A stretch of DNA of 11,189 bases from contig PKCW01000004.1 in assembly GCA_002862965.1 (NCBI GenBank), forward strand, positions 1-11,189, given 5' to 3'. Below, in pieces: positions 5,742 to 11,189 of this stretch. This DNA is from Pseudomonadota bacterium (GTDB lineage: Bacteria > Pseudomonadota > Gammaproteobacteria > UBA5335). Made by a program: the position numbers and the translations under genes. Each line of letters opens with the position of its first letter. Position 1 is the first letter of the stretch. The notes under the pieces were generated by a model, which saw nothing but the letters and a program-made list of their open reading frames with translations, did not search any database and was not told the origin of the DNA.

Positions 5742-6374
5742 TCACGAACGATATCCTTCCTCGGCCAGCACCTGGCGCACCACCGGCAGCGCGCGCAGGC
5801 GCCGGTAGTGCGCCGCGACGCGCGGTGGCAGCGGAATGTCCGTCCGGTCGGCCCAGAACTCGTTATAGAACAGCGCCGCGTCGGCGATGGTGAAGCGCTC
5901 ACCGACCGCGTAACCCTCGGCCGGCAGGCGTTGGTCGAGCGCCGCGAACCCCTGCGCCACGATCTCGCGGCCGTGCGCCACGACATCAATCTGCGCCCGC
6001 GCGCCCGGCGCGGCGAGGTAGCGCTCGGCGGTGAAGATGCGCGTGAAGCCCTCGCCGTGCAGTTGACCCAGTGCAAAGTCGAGCAGCTCGACCGCACGCG
6101 CCGCGAGCGTTGCGTCATCCGGCAGCAGTCTGGCGCGTGGGTAACGCGCGGCGAGCCACAGCGCGATCGACCTGAAGTCGGTGAGCGGCGGGCCGTCGTC
6201 CGGCACCAGCGTCGGGATGGTGCCGCGCGGGTTGATGGCGAGGTACTCGGGTTTCAAATGATCGCCGGCCGGCAGGTTGAGGATCCAGGCCTCGAACGGC
6301 AGCTCCAGGGTTTCCAGCAGGATGTGGATGCCGGTCGAGCAGGAGCCGGGCGTCATGTAGAACTTCATGGCCAT
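5742..6374 (-). CDS. Glutathione S-transferase, beta-class-like
   Basis: 210 residues, normal for a GST. The N-terminal thioredoxin-fold part starts MAMKFYMTPGSCSTGIHILLE. C12 and S11 match the active-site region of bacterial beta-class GSTs, where the TPGSCS motif carries the catalytic cysteine. The YLAINPRGTIPTLV block contains the cis-proline (P54), and DFRSIALWLA contributes to glutathione binding. The C-terminal helical domain includes ERFTIADAALFYNEFW, matching the GST N-capping region. A weak GGAG 7 bases upstream supports the first ATG; a second ATG lies two codons in. GST-like genes occur in other nif regions, where a role in redox protection or cofactor assembly has been suggested but not shown. 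It follows the Cca-like gene by 21 bases. Confidence 0.9.
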   Translation of the reverse strand: MAMKFYMTPGSCSTGIHILLETLELPFEAWILNLPAGDHLKPEYLAINPRGTIPTLVPDDGPPLTDFRSIALWLAARYPRARLLPDDATLAARAVELLDFALGQLHGEGFTRIFTAERYLAAPGARAQIDVVAHGREIVAQGFAALDQRLPAEGYAVGERFTIADAALFYNEFWADRTDIPLPPRVAAHYRRLRALPVVRQVLAEEGYRS

Positions 6375-6395
6375 GGGCGGGCTCCGGGCGCGACG

Positions 6396-7241
6396 TCAGA
6401 CATGGCCGGCCGCCGACCAGCGCTGCGAACCCAGCGCCGTGGCGATCGCCTGCGCGCGCGCCAGATCGAGATCCTCGGCATCGCCCGCCACTGCCCGGCA
6501 GGCGCGCAACGCCGCGTGCAGCAGCTCGGCCTTGGGATAGACCGGGCCGAAACCTTCGCCGTGGGCGCGGTAGTCGCAGGCGCAGACCTGCAGCAGCGCC
6601 GCAAAGCGTTCCGGCGCCGCGAAGGCGCCGAGGCGCTCCAGCATGGCCGCCACCGGACCCGCGCGGACCTCGGACACGCGGTGCACGCGCTCGCATTCGG
6701 TAAGCGCGAGCAGCGCGAGCTCCCGGCAGGCCGCCGGCACGCCAAATCGCGCGCAGATGGCCTCGATGCGCGGCCCGCCGCGCTCGATGTGGCGGTAGTG
6801 CACCGGCAGGTGCTCGGGCGGCGAATCGGACTTGCCGACGTTCATCACCAAAAGCGCAAAACGCACGTCGAGCGGCGCGTCGCAGCGCGCGGCCTCGGCC
6901 AGCGCGTTCAGCATGTGCAGGCCGATGTCGACGCCGGCCTGATCGGCGCCGAGCTGCGGCACGCCGAACAGCGCCGCCACTTCCGGCAGCACCGCGCCGA
7001 GCGCGCCCGACAGGCGCAGCGCGGCGAGCATGCGCGAGGGCGCGCGTGCCATGAGCCCGCGTTGCAGCTCCGGCCACATGGCCGCCGCCGGCGTGGCCCG
7101 CAGCGCGCCGCGCGCGCTGTGTTCGGCCATGGCATCGAGCAGCTCCTCGTCGAGCGCGCCGTCGTCCTCGGCCAGCAGCGCCGCCATGCGCAGGATTGCC
7201 AGCCCCGGCTCGGTCTGGACGAGATTGGCGGGCAGCGGCAT
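6396..7241 (-). CDS. CCA-adding-enzyme-like protein without the nucleotidyltransferase domain and with a lost HD motif
   Basis: 281 residues. The whole protein matches the part of bacterial Cca that follows the catalytic head. The block EPGLAILRMAALLA (11-24) corresponds to the DPxRxLRxARFAA region. MWPELQRGLMARAPSRML, GALGAVLPEVAALFGVPQ (79-96), VDIGLHMLNA (H109) and LDVRFALLVMNVGKS (124-138) follow in family order. The N-terminal polymerase domain with its GxS and DxD motifs is absent. At the HD phosphohydrolase motif (VHDLGKG in Cca) the residues are V-M133-N134-V-G-K, so the metal-binding HD pair is gone. The YHTHVHR block has become ECERVHR. It therefore should not add CCA or act as an HD hydrolase, and may bind RNA or a protein. 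The start is 5 bases after the Rieske 2 stop; longer readings overlap it. Confidence 0.85.
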   Translation of the reverse strand: MPLPANLVQTEPGLAILRMAALLAEDDGALDEELLDAMAEHSARGALRATPAAAMWPELQRGLMARAPSRMLAALRLSGALGAVLPEVAALFGVPQLGADQAGVDIGLHMLNALAEAARCDAPLDVRFALLVMNVGKSDSPPEHLPVHYRHIERGGPRIEAICARFGVPAACRELALLALTECERVHRVSEVRAGPVAAMLERLGAFAAPERFAALLQVCACDYRAHGEGFGPVYPKAELLHAALRACRAVAGDAEDLDLARAQAIATALGSQRWSAAGHV

Positions 7242-7246
7242 CGGCG

Positions 7247-7585
7247 TCAGGCCGGCTGGCGCGGCGGCTTCACCGGGCCGACGTCGACCTGGATCGCGTC
7301 GCCCTCGATGCGCAGCGGGTACGGATGCAGCGCATTGCGCACCAGGTGCGTCATGCACTTGCCGCTGCCGGCATCGAAGCCCCACCGATGATGCGGGCAA
7401 AGCACTGCCTTGCCGTCGAAGCTGGCGTCCGTGAGCGGCATGTCCGCGTGCGGGCAGCGGCCGCGGTAGGCCTTGAGATCGCCGCCGGCCGGCCAGACCA
7501 GCAGCACGCTTTTCTTGCCGATCTGGAACAGGCCCATGCCGCCCTCGGCGACGGCGTCGGTGGTGCAGACGGTGGTGAAGTTCAT
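7247..7585 (-). CDS. Rieske [2Fe-2S] ferredoxin-like protein 2
   Basis: 112 residues from the ATG at 7585-7583. A longer in-frame reading to 7768 would run through the divergent promoter region and has no Rieske-like content, so it is rejected. The cluster ligands are complete: C44-P-H46 and C63-P-H-H66. Further cysteines lie at 7 and 77. The order of blocks (VLLVWPAGG, RGRCPHADMPLTD, FDGKAVLCPHHRWGFD, then YPLRIEGDAIQVDV) parallels Rieske protein 1, with which it shares a common origin. It is a single-domain soluble protein without a membrane anchor. The ribosome-binding site is weak. It is the first gene of the minus-strand block, 39 bases from a sigma-54-like promoter. Electron transfer linked to nitrogen fixation is the likely role; its partner is unknown. 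Confidence 0.9.
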   Translation of the reverse strand: MNFTTVCTTDAVAEGGMGLFQIGKKSVLLVWPAGGDLKAYRGRCPHADMPLTDASFDGKAVLCPHHRWGFDAGSGKCMTHLVRNALHPYPLRIEGDAIQVDVGPVKPPRQPA

Positions 7586-7623
7586 GCCGTGGCCCGCGTG
7601 ATCCGGTTGGTTACCCGAAGACA

Positions 7624-7639
7624 GGCAAATTGCGGACCA
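7624..7639 (-). promoter_or_regulatory. Sigma-54-like (-24/-12) promoter for Rieske gene 2 and following genes
   Basis: Read on the minus strand the sequence is TGGTCCG-CAAT-TTGCC, compared with the consensus TGGCACG-N4-TTGCW. The invariant GG and GC are present at the required 12-base offset, the -12 TTGC is exact, and only two -24 positions differ. Transcription would start at about 7612-7614, leaving a leader of about 27 bases before the ATG at 7585. Position and direction fit the gene. Confidence 0.55.
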
Positions 7640-7684
7640 GCGCCACCCGACGCACGCAAACCCGTGATCTGCCGCTTTTCCTGC

Positions 7685-7700
7685 TTGCACGGGCCTTGCA
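7685..7700 (+). promoter_or_regulatory. Sigma-54-like (-24/-12) promoter for Rieske gene 3
   Basis: The sequence TTGCACG-GGCC-TTGCA differs from the consensus TGGCACG-N4-TTGCW only in the first G of the GG pair. The -12 box TTGCA is exact and the spacing is correct. Transcription would start near 7710-7712, about 80 bases before the GTG start. The element is also an inverted repeat (TTGCA, 7 bases, TGCAA), so an operator reading is possible. A NifA-type upstream site (TGT-N10-ACA) is seen only with one mismatch, TGG-N10-ACA at 7608-7623, 88 bases before the predicted start. Confidence 0.6.
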
Positions 7701-7790
7701 AGGTATTGGACGAGTGACGCGACCCGGCGGCTCTGCCACCCGCGCGCCGCCGGTTTGTCGGAATTCATTCATGCATGGGGGGAGCGGATT

Positions 7791-8114
7791 GTGGCCTTTC
7801 AGACGCTGTGCAAACGCAAATACCTCGCCGAGGGCGAGTCGGTGCCGTTCCTCGTCGACGGGCAGGACGTGCTGGTGCTGTGGCCGGACGGCGGGCAGCC
7901 GCGCGCCTTCGTCGGTCGCTGTCCGCACGAGGGTCAGTCGCTGGTCAACAACGCCGACTTCAACGGCCGCATCCTCGTCTGCACCGTGCACGGCTGGGTA
8001 TTCAACGGCCGCACTGGCGAGGGTCTGAGCCCGACCGGCTGCCGGCTGCGCGAGTTTCCGCTGCGCCTGACCGCCGATGGCCTGGTCGAGATCGACCTCG
8101 CCGCCGCCGCATGA
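7791..8114 (+). CDS. Rieske [2Fe-2S] ferredoxin-like protein 3
   Basis: 107 residues from a GTG start chosen for the GGGGAG (7779-7784) 6 bases upstream and because the protein then begins MAFQTLCKRKYLAEG, in register with the starts of the other two Rieske proteins. A TTG at 7755 in frame is possible but less likely. The cluster ligands are C44-P-H46 and C64-T-V-H67. It differs from copies 1 and 2 in having TVH rather than a double histidine at the second ligand pair, and a longer gap between ligand pairs by one residue. Other cysteines are at 7 and 84. It is a soluble single-domain protein, transcribed divergently from Rieske gene 2 from a sigma-54-like promoter. Its electron partner is unknown. 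Confidence 0.88.
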   Translation: MAFQTLCKRKYLAEGESVPFLVDGQDVLVLWPDGGQPRAFVGRCPHEGQSLVNNADFNGRILVCTVHGWVFNGRTGEGLSPTGCRLREFPLRLTADGLVEIDLAAAA

Positions 8115-8154
8115 ACGCAGGCCGCCGGCGCCGCCGCGCATCCCGGAAGTCCGC

Positions 8155-8322
8155 ATGAACGTCCGCCAGCTCATCGAAATCCTGCGCGCCTTCCCGGCCG
8201 AGGCGGTGGTGATGATCGAGGGCGACACGGGCTACTCGCCGCTCGGCACCGTCGAGCTGACCAGCGGCAGCGGCGGCCTGCCGGACGAAGTGCTGCTGCA
8301 GGCAGACATGACCCCCGACTGA
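8155..8322 (+). CDS. Unrecognised 55-residue protein
   Basis: 55 residues from an ATG 40 bases after Rieske gene 3. The ribosome-binding site is weak (CGGAAG, 8145-8150). The N-terminus MNVRQLIEILRAFPAEAVVMIEGD follows a common small-protein pattern: a short helix, then FP and a strand, seen in many short uncharacterised bacterial and phage proteins. The rest has YSPLGTVELTSGSGG and an acidic end. It has no cysteines. It ends 18 bases from the convergent gene at 8341-8793, with no clear terminator between them. I cannot assign a function; it is presumably cotranscribed with Rieske gene 3. Confidence 0.65.
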   Translation: MNVRQLIEILRAFPAEAVVMIEGDTGYSPLGTVELTSGSGGLPDEVLLQADMTPD

Positions 8323-8340
8323 TCCCCGGCCGGCGCCGCG

Positions 8341-8793
8341 TTAACCCCGCCCGCCGCTGCCGCCGACGATGAGGTTGAACACCTCGCGCAGCAGCAACAG
8401 CTCGCTCATCGCCGCCCCGCGCAGTTGCGTCAGGTGCCGAAAGGCACCGCCCAGCGCCTCGACCTGCGCCTTGGGCGCATCGGGCGTGGTGAAGCGCAGC
8501 AGGTGGATGCGCACCGGCCCGGCGCCCGTCTGTGCCCAGTGGTCGAACTCGCCGGCGCGCACCAGCTCGCCGGCGTTCAGGTCGCAGCGCGCGATCATCG
8601 CCTGGCGCACCGCCTCACCGTCGTGGGTGGCGCCGATATCGTCCGGCGCCGGCATCACCGCCGCGGACTCGGGCAAAGCCTCGGGCCACAGCAGGCTGCG
8701 CTCGTCCCAGCGCGCGAACAGCAGCGCCGCGCTGTAGCTGTCGTAGTGCGCCAGGATGACGCGGTTGCCCTGCAGGAGATCGGTGGTGGTCAT
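8341..8793 (-). CDS. Unrecognised 150-residue protein
   Basis: 150 residues from the ATG at 8793-8791, preceded by AAGGA 9 bases upstream. A longer in-frame reading to 8907 would overlap the upstream gene and is rejected. I do not recognise the family. Visible parts are an N-terminal segment (NRVILAHYDSYSAALLFARWDERSLLWPE), a middle stretch with one cysteine (C70) and DHWAQTGAGPVRIHLLRF (84-101), and a C-terminal helix (SELLLLREVFNLIVG, 130-144). It has no signal peptide, and the last hydrophobic stretch is too short and charged for a confident membrane helix. It is the last gene of the rhodanese-led minus-strand block, 31 bases after the 127-residue gene. Confidence 0.7.
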   Translation of the reverse strand: MTTTDLLQGNRVILAHYDSYSAALLFARWDERSLLWPEALPESAAVMPAPDDIGATHDGEAVRQAMIARCDLNAGELVRAGEFDHWAQTGAGPVRIHLLRFTTPDAPKAQVEALGGAFRHLTQLRGAAMSELLLLREVFNLIVGGSGGRG

Positions 8794-8824
8794 GGCGATG
8801 GGTCCTTGGCGGGTGGTATCCGGA

Positions 8825-9208
8825 TCAGAACGATTCGAGACAGGCATCGGCGGCGGCCAGGAGCGCCGGAACGGCTTGCACTGCATTCCCGGCCTGCACC
8901 CGCGCACCGAAGTGGGCGGCGAGCGCCGCGCAGACGATGCGTGCGGCGGCTTCCTCGCGCGAATCGCCGCTCCAGGTGAGCGTCAGCAGGATCGCGCGGC
9001 CATCGCCCGTGTCCGGGGTCTCGCCGATGCGCAGGTCGAAGCCGGCGTCCTCGCCGCCGAGCGTGCATGGCAGGTAGCCCGCTGTCGCGAACGGCGCCTC
9101 GCCCGCATCGAGCGCGAGCGGCCGGTCGAGTGCGGCGATCGCCTGTTGCAGGGCCTTGCGGCCAGGAATCCGGTCGCGGTTCAGGCACGCAGTCAGGCTG
9201 CGCGGCAT
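8825..9208 (-). CDS. Unrecognised 127-residue protein
   Basis: 127 residues from the ATG at 9208-9206 with AGGAG 7 bases upstream. A GTG at 9238 in frame overlaps the upstream TGA as GTGA and would add ten residues. I prefer the ATG for its ribosome-binding site, but coupling from the GTG is possible. No family is recognised. It looks alpha/beta: a helix (GRKALQQAIAALDRP), a GYLPCTLGGEDAGFDLRIGE region, strand RAILLTLTWSG, then helix SREEAAARIVCAALAAHFGA and an alanine-rich helical end. There are three cysteines without a metal motif. It sits between the flavin oxidoreductase and the 150-residue gene in one transcription unit. Confidence 0.7.
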   Translation of the reverse strand: MPRSLTACLNRDRIPGRKALQQAIAALDRPLALDAGEAPFATAGYLPCTLGGEDAGFDLRIGETPDTGDGRAILLTLTWSGDSREEAAARIVCAALAAHFGARVQAGNAVQAVPALLAAADACLESF

Positions 9209-9234
9209 GCAAATCTCCTGATCAGCAGCCGATT

Positions 9235-10392
9235 TCACGCGGGCATCCCGGTCATGACATGCCGCGCGCCTGAAGCGCCGTTCGGGAAACGGGCAGGCGG
9301 GATGATCTGGCCGGCGAGGCGCGCCGCCGCCTCCAGCGCTCCTTCGAGATAACCCCCGCTGCGCGCCGCCGTTTCGCTACCGCCGAGCAGCAACCGGCCG
9401 TCCCATTGCGGCGCCGTGAGGCGCGCATCGCCGTAGAGCGGATGCACCGTCACCGGCTCGTCCCGGTCGAGTGCGGCGCAGGTCAGGGGATCCTCGGCCC
9501 AGTCGTATTGATGCAAGGTGCCCGCCGCCGCCGCGGGGCCGAACAGTTGCGCGAACTGGCCGCGCAGCAGCCGTGGCAGATGGGGCGCCAGCAGCCGGCG
9601 CTGCGCGGGATCCAGATCGAAGAAACCGGCAAGCGCCGCCGGGCCACCATCGGGACCGCAGACATCGAAGATCTCGCACAGCACCGCCTGCGGGTGGCGG
9701 ATGAAGGCATTGCCGCTGTGACCGGCCGCGCGCCAGAACGCAGCCGGGTATTGCATCGCCGCCTTGGCCGCGCTCGCCATCCAGGTCGGGGTTTCGCGCA
9801 TTGCAGCGCACAGCGGCGCCGGCAGCGCCGGCGTGAAGCGGAGCGTCTCGTCCACCAGCCGCGGCGGCAACGCCAGCACCACCTGTCGCGCGCGCACCGC
9901 GACCGTCTCCGCCTCGCATTCGATCGCCAGCTCGACATGGTCGTCCCGGCGCGCCAGCGCCCGCAGCCGATGCTGCAGACGAACGGTGCCGGCGGGGAGC
10001 CGCTCCGCGAGGGCGGCGGCCAGCCGGGCCATGCCGCCGTCGATGCGCTGCGCGCCGCCATGCAGGTCGGCGGCCGCCACCGTGCGCGGCGGCTGGTCCG
10101 CCCGATCGTGATACAGCGCGCGGCCGTCGTCGTGCTGCAGGACGCCCGGCAGGCCCAGTTCGGCGACGAGCTGCGTCATCCGCGGCTGGTTGCGCGGCCA
10201 GAACCAGGTGGGCCCCAGGTCGATCGCGCCATCGGCCACGGTCAGCACGCGCCCGCCGCTGCGTGCCCGGGCCTCGAACACGCCGATGCGGGCGCCGGAC
10301 GGTTGCAGCAGCGTGGCCAGACGCAGACCGCACAGGCCGGCGCCGATGATGGCCACATCCAGCGTCCCGGTTTCCGCAGTCCCCGACGCCAT
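9235..10392 (-). CDS. FAD-dependent amine-oxidase-like oxidoreductase
   Basis: 385 residues, shorter than typical monoamine oxidases (about 450-500). The N-terminal FAD-binding motif is DVAIIGAGLCGLRLA (12-26), with the ribose-binding acid in FEARARSGGRV (E40) and the following GAIDLGPTWFWP, the usual second glycine-rich FAD contact of this superfamily. The C-terminal GGSETAARSGGYLEGALEAA block (about 337-356) matches the GTE-type flavin motif near the end of amine oxidases. The middle gives VVLALPPRLVDETLRF, also typical. The substrate cannot be read from sequence. No signal peptide is seen. It starts 4 bases after the rhodanese-ankyrin stop. Its link to nitrogen fixation is only by position; it could be a polyamine or carotenoid-type oxidase or serve another redox role. 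Confidence 0.88.
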   Translation of the reverse strand: MASGTAETGTLDVAIIGAGLCGLRLATLLQPSGARIGVFEARARSGGRVLTVADGAIDLGPTWFWPRNQPRMTQLVAELGLPGVLQHDDGRALYHDRADQPPRTVAAADLHGGAQRIDGGMARLAAALAERLPAGTVRLQHRLRALARRDDHVELAIECEAETVAVRARQVVLALPPRLVDETLRFTPALPAPLCAAMRETPTWMASAAKAAMQYPAAFWRAAGHSGNAFIRHPQAVLCEIFDVCGPDGGPAALAGFFDLDPAQRRLLAPHLPRLLRGQFAQLFGPAAAAGTLHQYDWAEDPLTCAALDRDEPVTVHPLYGDARLTAPQWDGRLLLGGSETAARSGGYLEGALEAAARLAGQIIPPARFPNGASGARHVMTGMPA

Positions 10393-10396
10393 GGCC

Positions 10397-11189
10397 TCAG
10401 GCCGTGTGGCGCAGCAGGCGCAGGCTGCCGATCGTCGCGGCCAGATCGACGGCGCGGAAATCGTCCTGCGTGCGCAGGCTCGCGTCGGCGCCGGCGCCGA
10501 GCAGCAGTTCCACCAGCGCGTCGCGGCCGCTGGACGCGCAGTACATCAGCGCCGTGGCGCCGGTGTCGTTCTGGTGGTCGAGGCGCGCGCCGGCCGCGAT
10601 CAGGCGCCGCACCAGCTCGGCATCGCCGCCGAAACAGGCCAGCCACAGCGCGGTGTTGCCGTCCGTGTTGCGCGCCTCCAGATCGGCGCCCAGAACGATC
10701 AGCTCGTCGACCAGATCGCGCCGCGCCGCGCGCGCGGCCTTCATCAGCGGCGTCATGCCGTGGTCCGTGATGGCGTCGATCCCCGCGGCGGCGAACCCCG
10801 CCTCGGCCATGAACGCCTGCAGCGCGGCGCTCGGCGCCGGCCGGGAATCATCGGCGGTCTGGCGCGCCGCGATCGCCTGGGCCAGCGCCTGAAAGCCGCC
10901 GTCGATGCTGTAGACCTCGGTGTAGCCGAAGTCGGCGAAGGTCTTGGCGAACACCTGACTGGCGTTGCCGTGGTAGCAGTAGATCAGCACCGGCTCGGCG
11001 CGCGGCAGGCGGCCGATCCAGTCGCCGAGATCGCGCTCGGCAAGAGGTTCGGCCTGCGCCAGATGGCCGCGGGCGTAGCTGCCTGAGTCGCGCGTGTCGA
11101 ACAGCCAGTAGGGGCGGTCCTGCCCGGCCGCCGCGATCATGAACGCGAGCGCCTCATCGGCGGCGATCCGGCGGAAAGTCCCCTCGGCC
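10397..11189 (-). CDS. Rhodanese-ankyrin fusion protein, 5' end outside the window
   Basis: The frame is open to the right edge, so the true start is probably beyond 11189. An internal ATG at 11140 would cut off the FRRIAADEALAFM segment that belongs to the start of the rhodanese fold. The N-terminal domain has LFDTRDSGSYARGHL and the active loop CYHGNAS (cysteine codon 10976-10978) followed by VYSIDGGF, closely like the single-domain sulfurtransferase GlpE. After a linker, three to four ankyrin repeats follow (codons at about 10770-10400), for example DGNTALWLACFGGDAELVRRLIAAGA. The rhodanese part would move sulfane sulfur via a persulfide; the ankyrin part would bind a protein partner. A nif rhodanese is known in Azotobacter; the same role here is inferred. 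Confidence 0.9.
   Translation of the reverse strand, partial: AEGTFRRIAADEALAFMIAAAGQDRPYWLFDTRDSGSYARGHLAQAEPLAERDLGDWIGRLPRAEPVLIYCYHGNASQVFAKTFADFGYTEVYSIDGGFQALAQAIAARQTADDSRPAPSAALQAFMAEAGFAAAGIDAITDHGMTPLMKAARAARRDLVDELIVLGADLEARNTDGNTALWLACFGGDAELVRRLIAAGARLDHQNDTGATALMYCASSGRDALVELLLGAGADASLRTQDDFRAVDLAATIGSLRLLRHTA

Noticed and set aside
5631..7391. Open frame of 586 codons on the plus strand across apaG, GST, Cca-like and Rieske 2 genes.
   Set aside because: It is antisense to four recognisable proteins, and its translation is arginine- and alanine-rich with no family features.
7756..7771. TGT-N10-TCA near the Rieske 3 start as a possible NifA site.
   Set aside because: The second half does not match ACA, and it lies downstream of the predicted plus-strand start, so it is poorly placed for that promoter.
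7775..8158. ATG-initiated plus-strand frame overlapping Rieske gene 3.
   Set aside because: Out of frame with the Rieske domain, whose ligands and block order are intact in the GTG-started frame; the alternative is arginine-rich without motifs.
9406..10770. Open frame of 454 codons on the plus strand opposite the flavoprotein and ankyrin genes.
   Set aside because: Shadow of convincing minus-strand genes; composition is typical of GC-driven open frames.
1..11189. CRISPR arrays, tRNA or rRNA genes, transposases, integrases or attachment repeats.
   Set aside because: No regular direct repeats, RNA-gene signatures or mobile-element proteins were seen by reading; nearly the whole window is taken up by the listed genes.

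Overview
The window is about 11.2 kb of very GC-rich DNA with high-GC proteobacterial codon use and strong Shine-Dalgarno sequences. It reads as part of a nitrogen-fixation accessory region of a diazotrophic proteobacterium. A beta- or gammaproteobacterium is my guess from gene style; the sequence alone does not settle it. The anchor is the end of fixB followed by fixC and fixX, which belong to the bifurcating electron-transfer complex that supplies low-potential electrons to nitrogenase. No nif structural gene lies inside the window, so the nif assignment of the remaining genes rests on this anchor, on the protein types, and on -24/-12 promoter candidates.

Layout: (A) 1-4865, plus strand: fixB end, fixC, fixX, a TPR-like protein, an unknown 135-residue protein, a DUF364-type protein, a 70-residue eight-cysteine protein, Rieske protein 1, and two unknown small proteins. 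Most genes overlap or sit close together. Three gaps carry strong GC-rich hairpins. (B) 7585 down to 4930, minus strand: Rieske protein 2, a protein related to the C-terminal part of CCA-adding enzyme but without its catalytic parts, a beta-class-like glutathione transferase, ApaG, and an unknown 104-residue protein. (C) 7791-8322, plus strand: Rieske protein 3 and a 55-residue protein. (D) 11189 down to 8341, minus strand: a rhodanese-ankyrin fusion running off the right edge, a flavin amine-oxidase-like protein, and two unknown proteins of 127 and 150 residues.

Blocks B and C diverge from a 205-base gap (7586-7790). It holds two opposed sigma-54-like -24/-12 elements, one for each Rieske gene, so both blocks may answer to NifA or another sigma-54 activator. 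Three Rieske ferredoxin-like paralogues within 4.2 kb, together with FixABCX, a sulfurtransferase fusion, a cysteine-rich mini-protein and a putative metal-chelation protein, suggest a module for electron supply and for metal or sulfur handling around nitrogenase. That joint role is inference. At least six proteins here have no function I can recognise.
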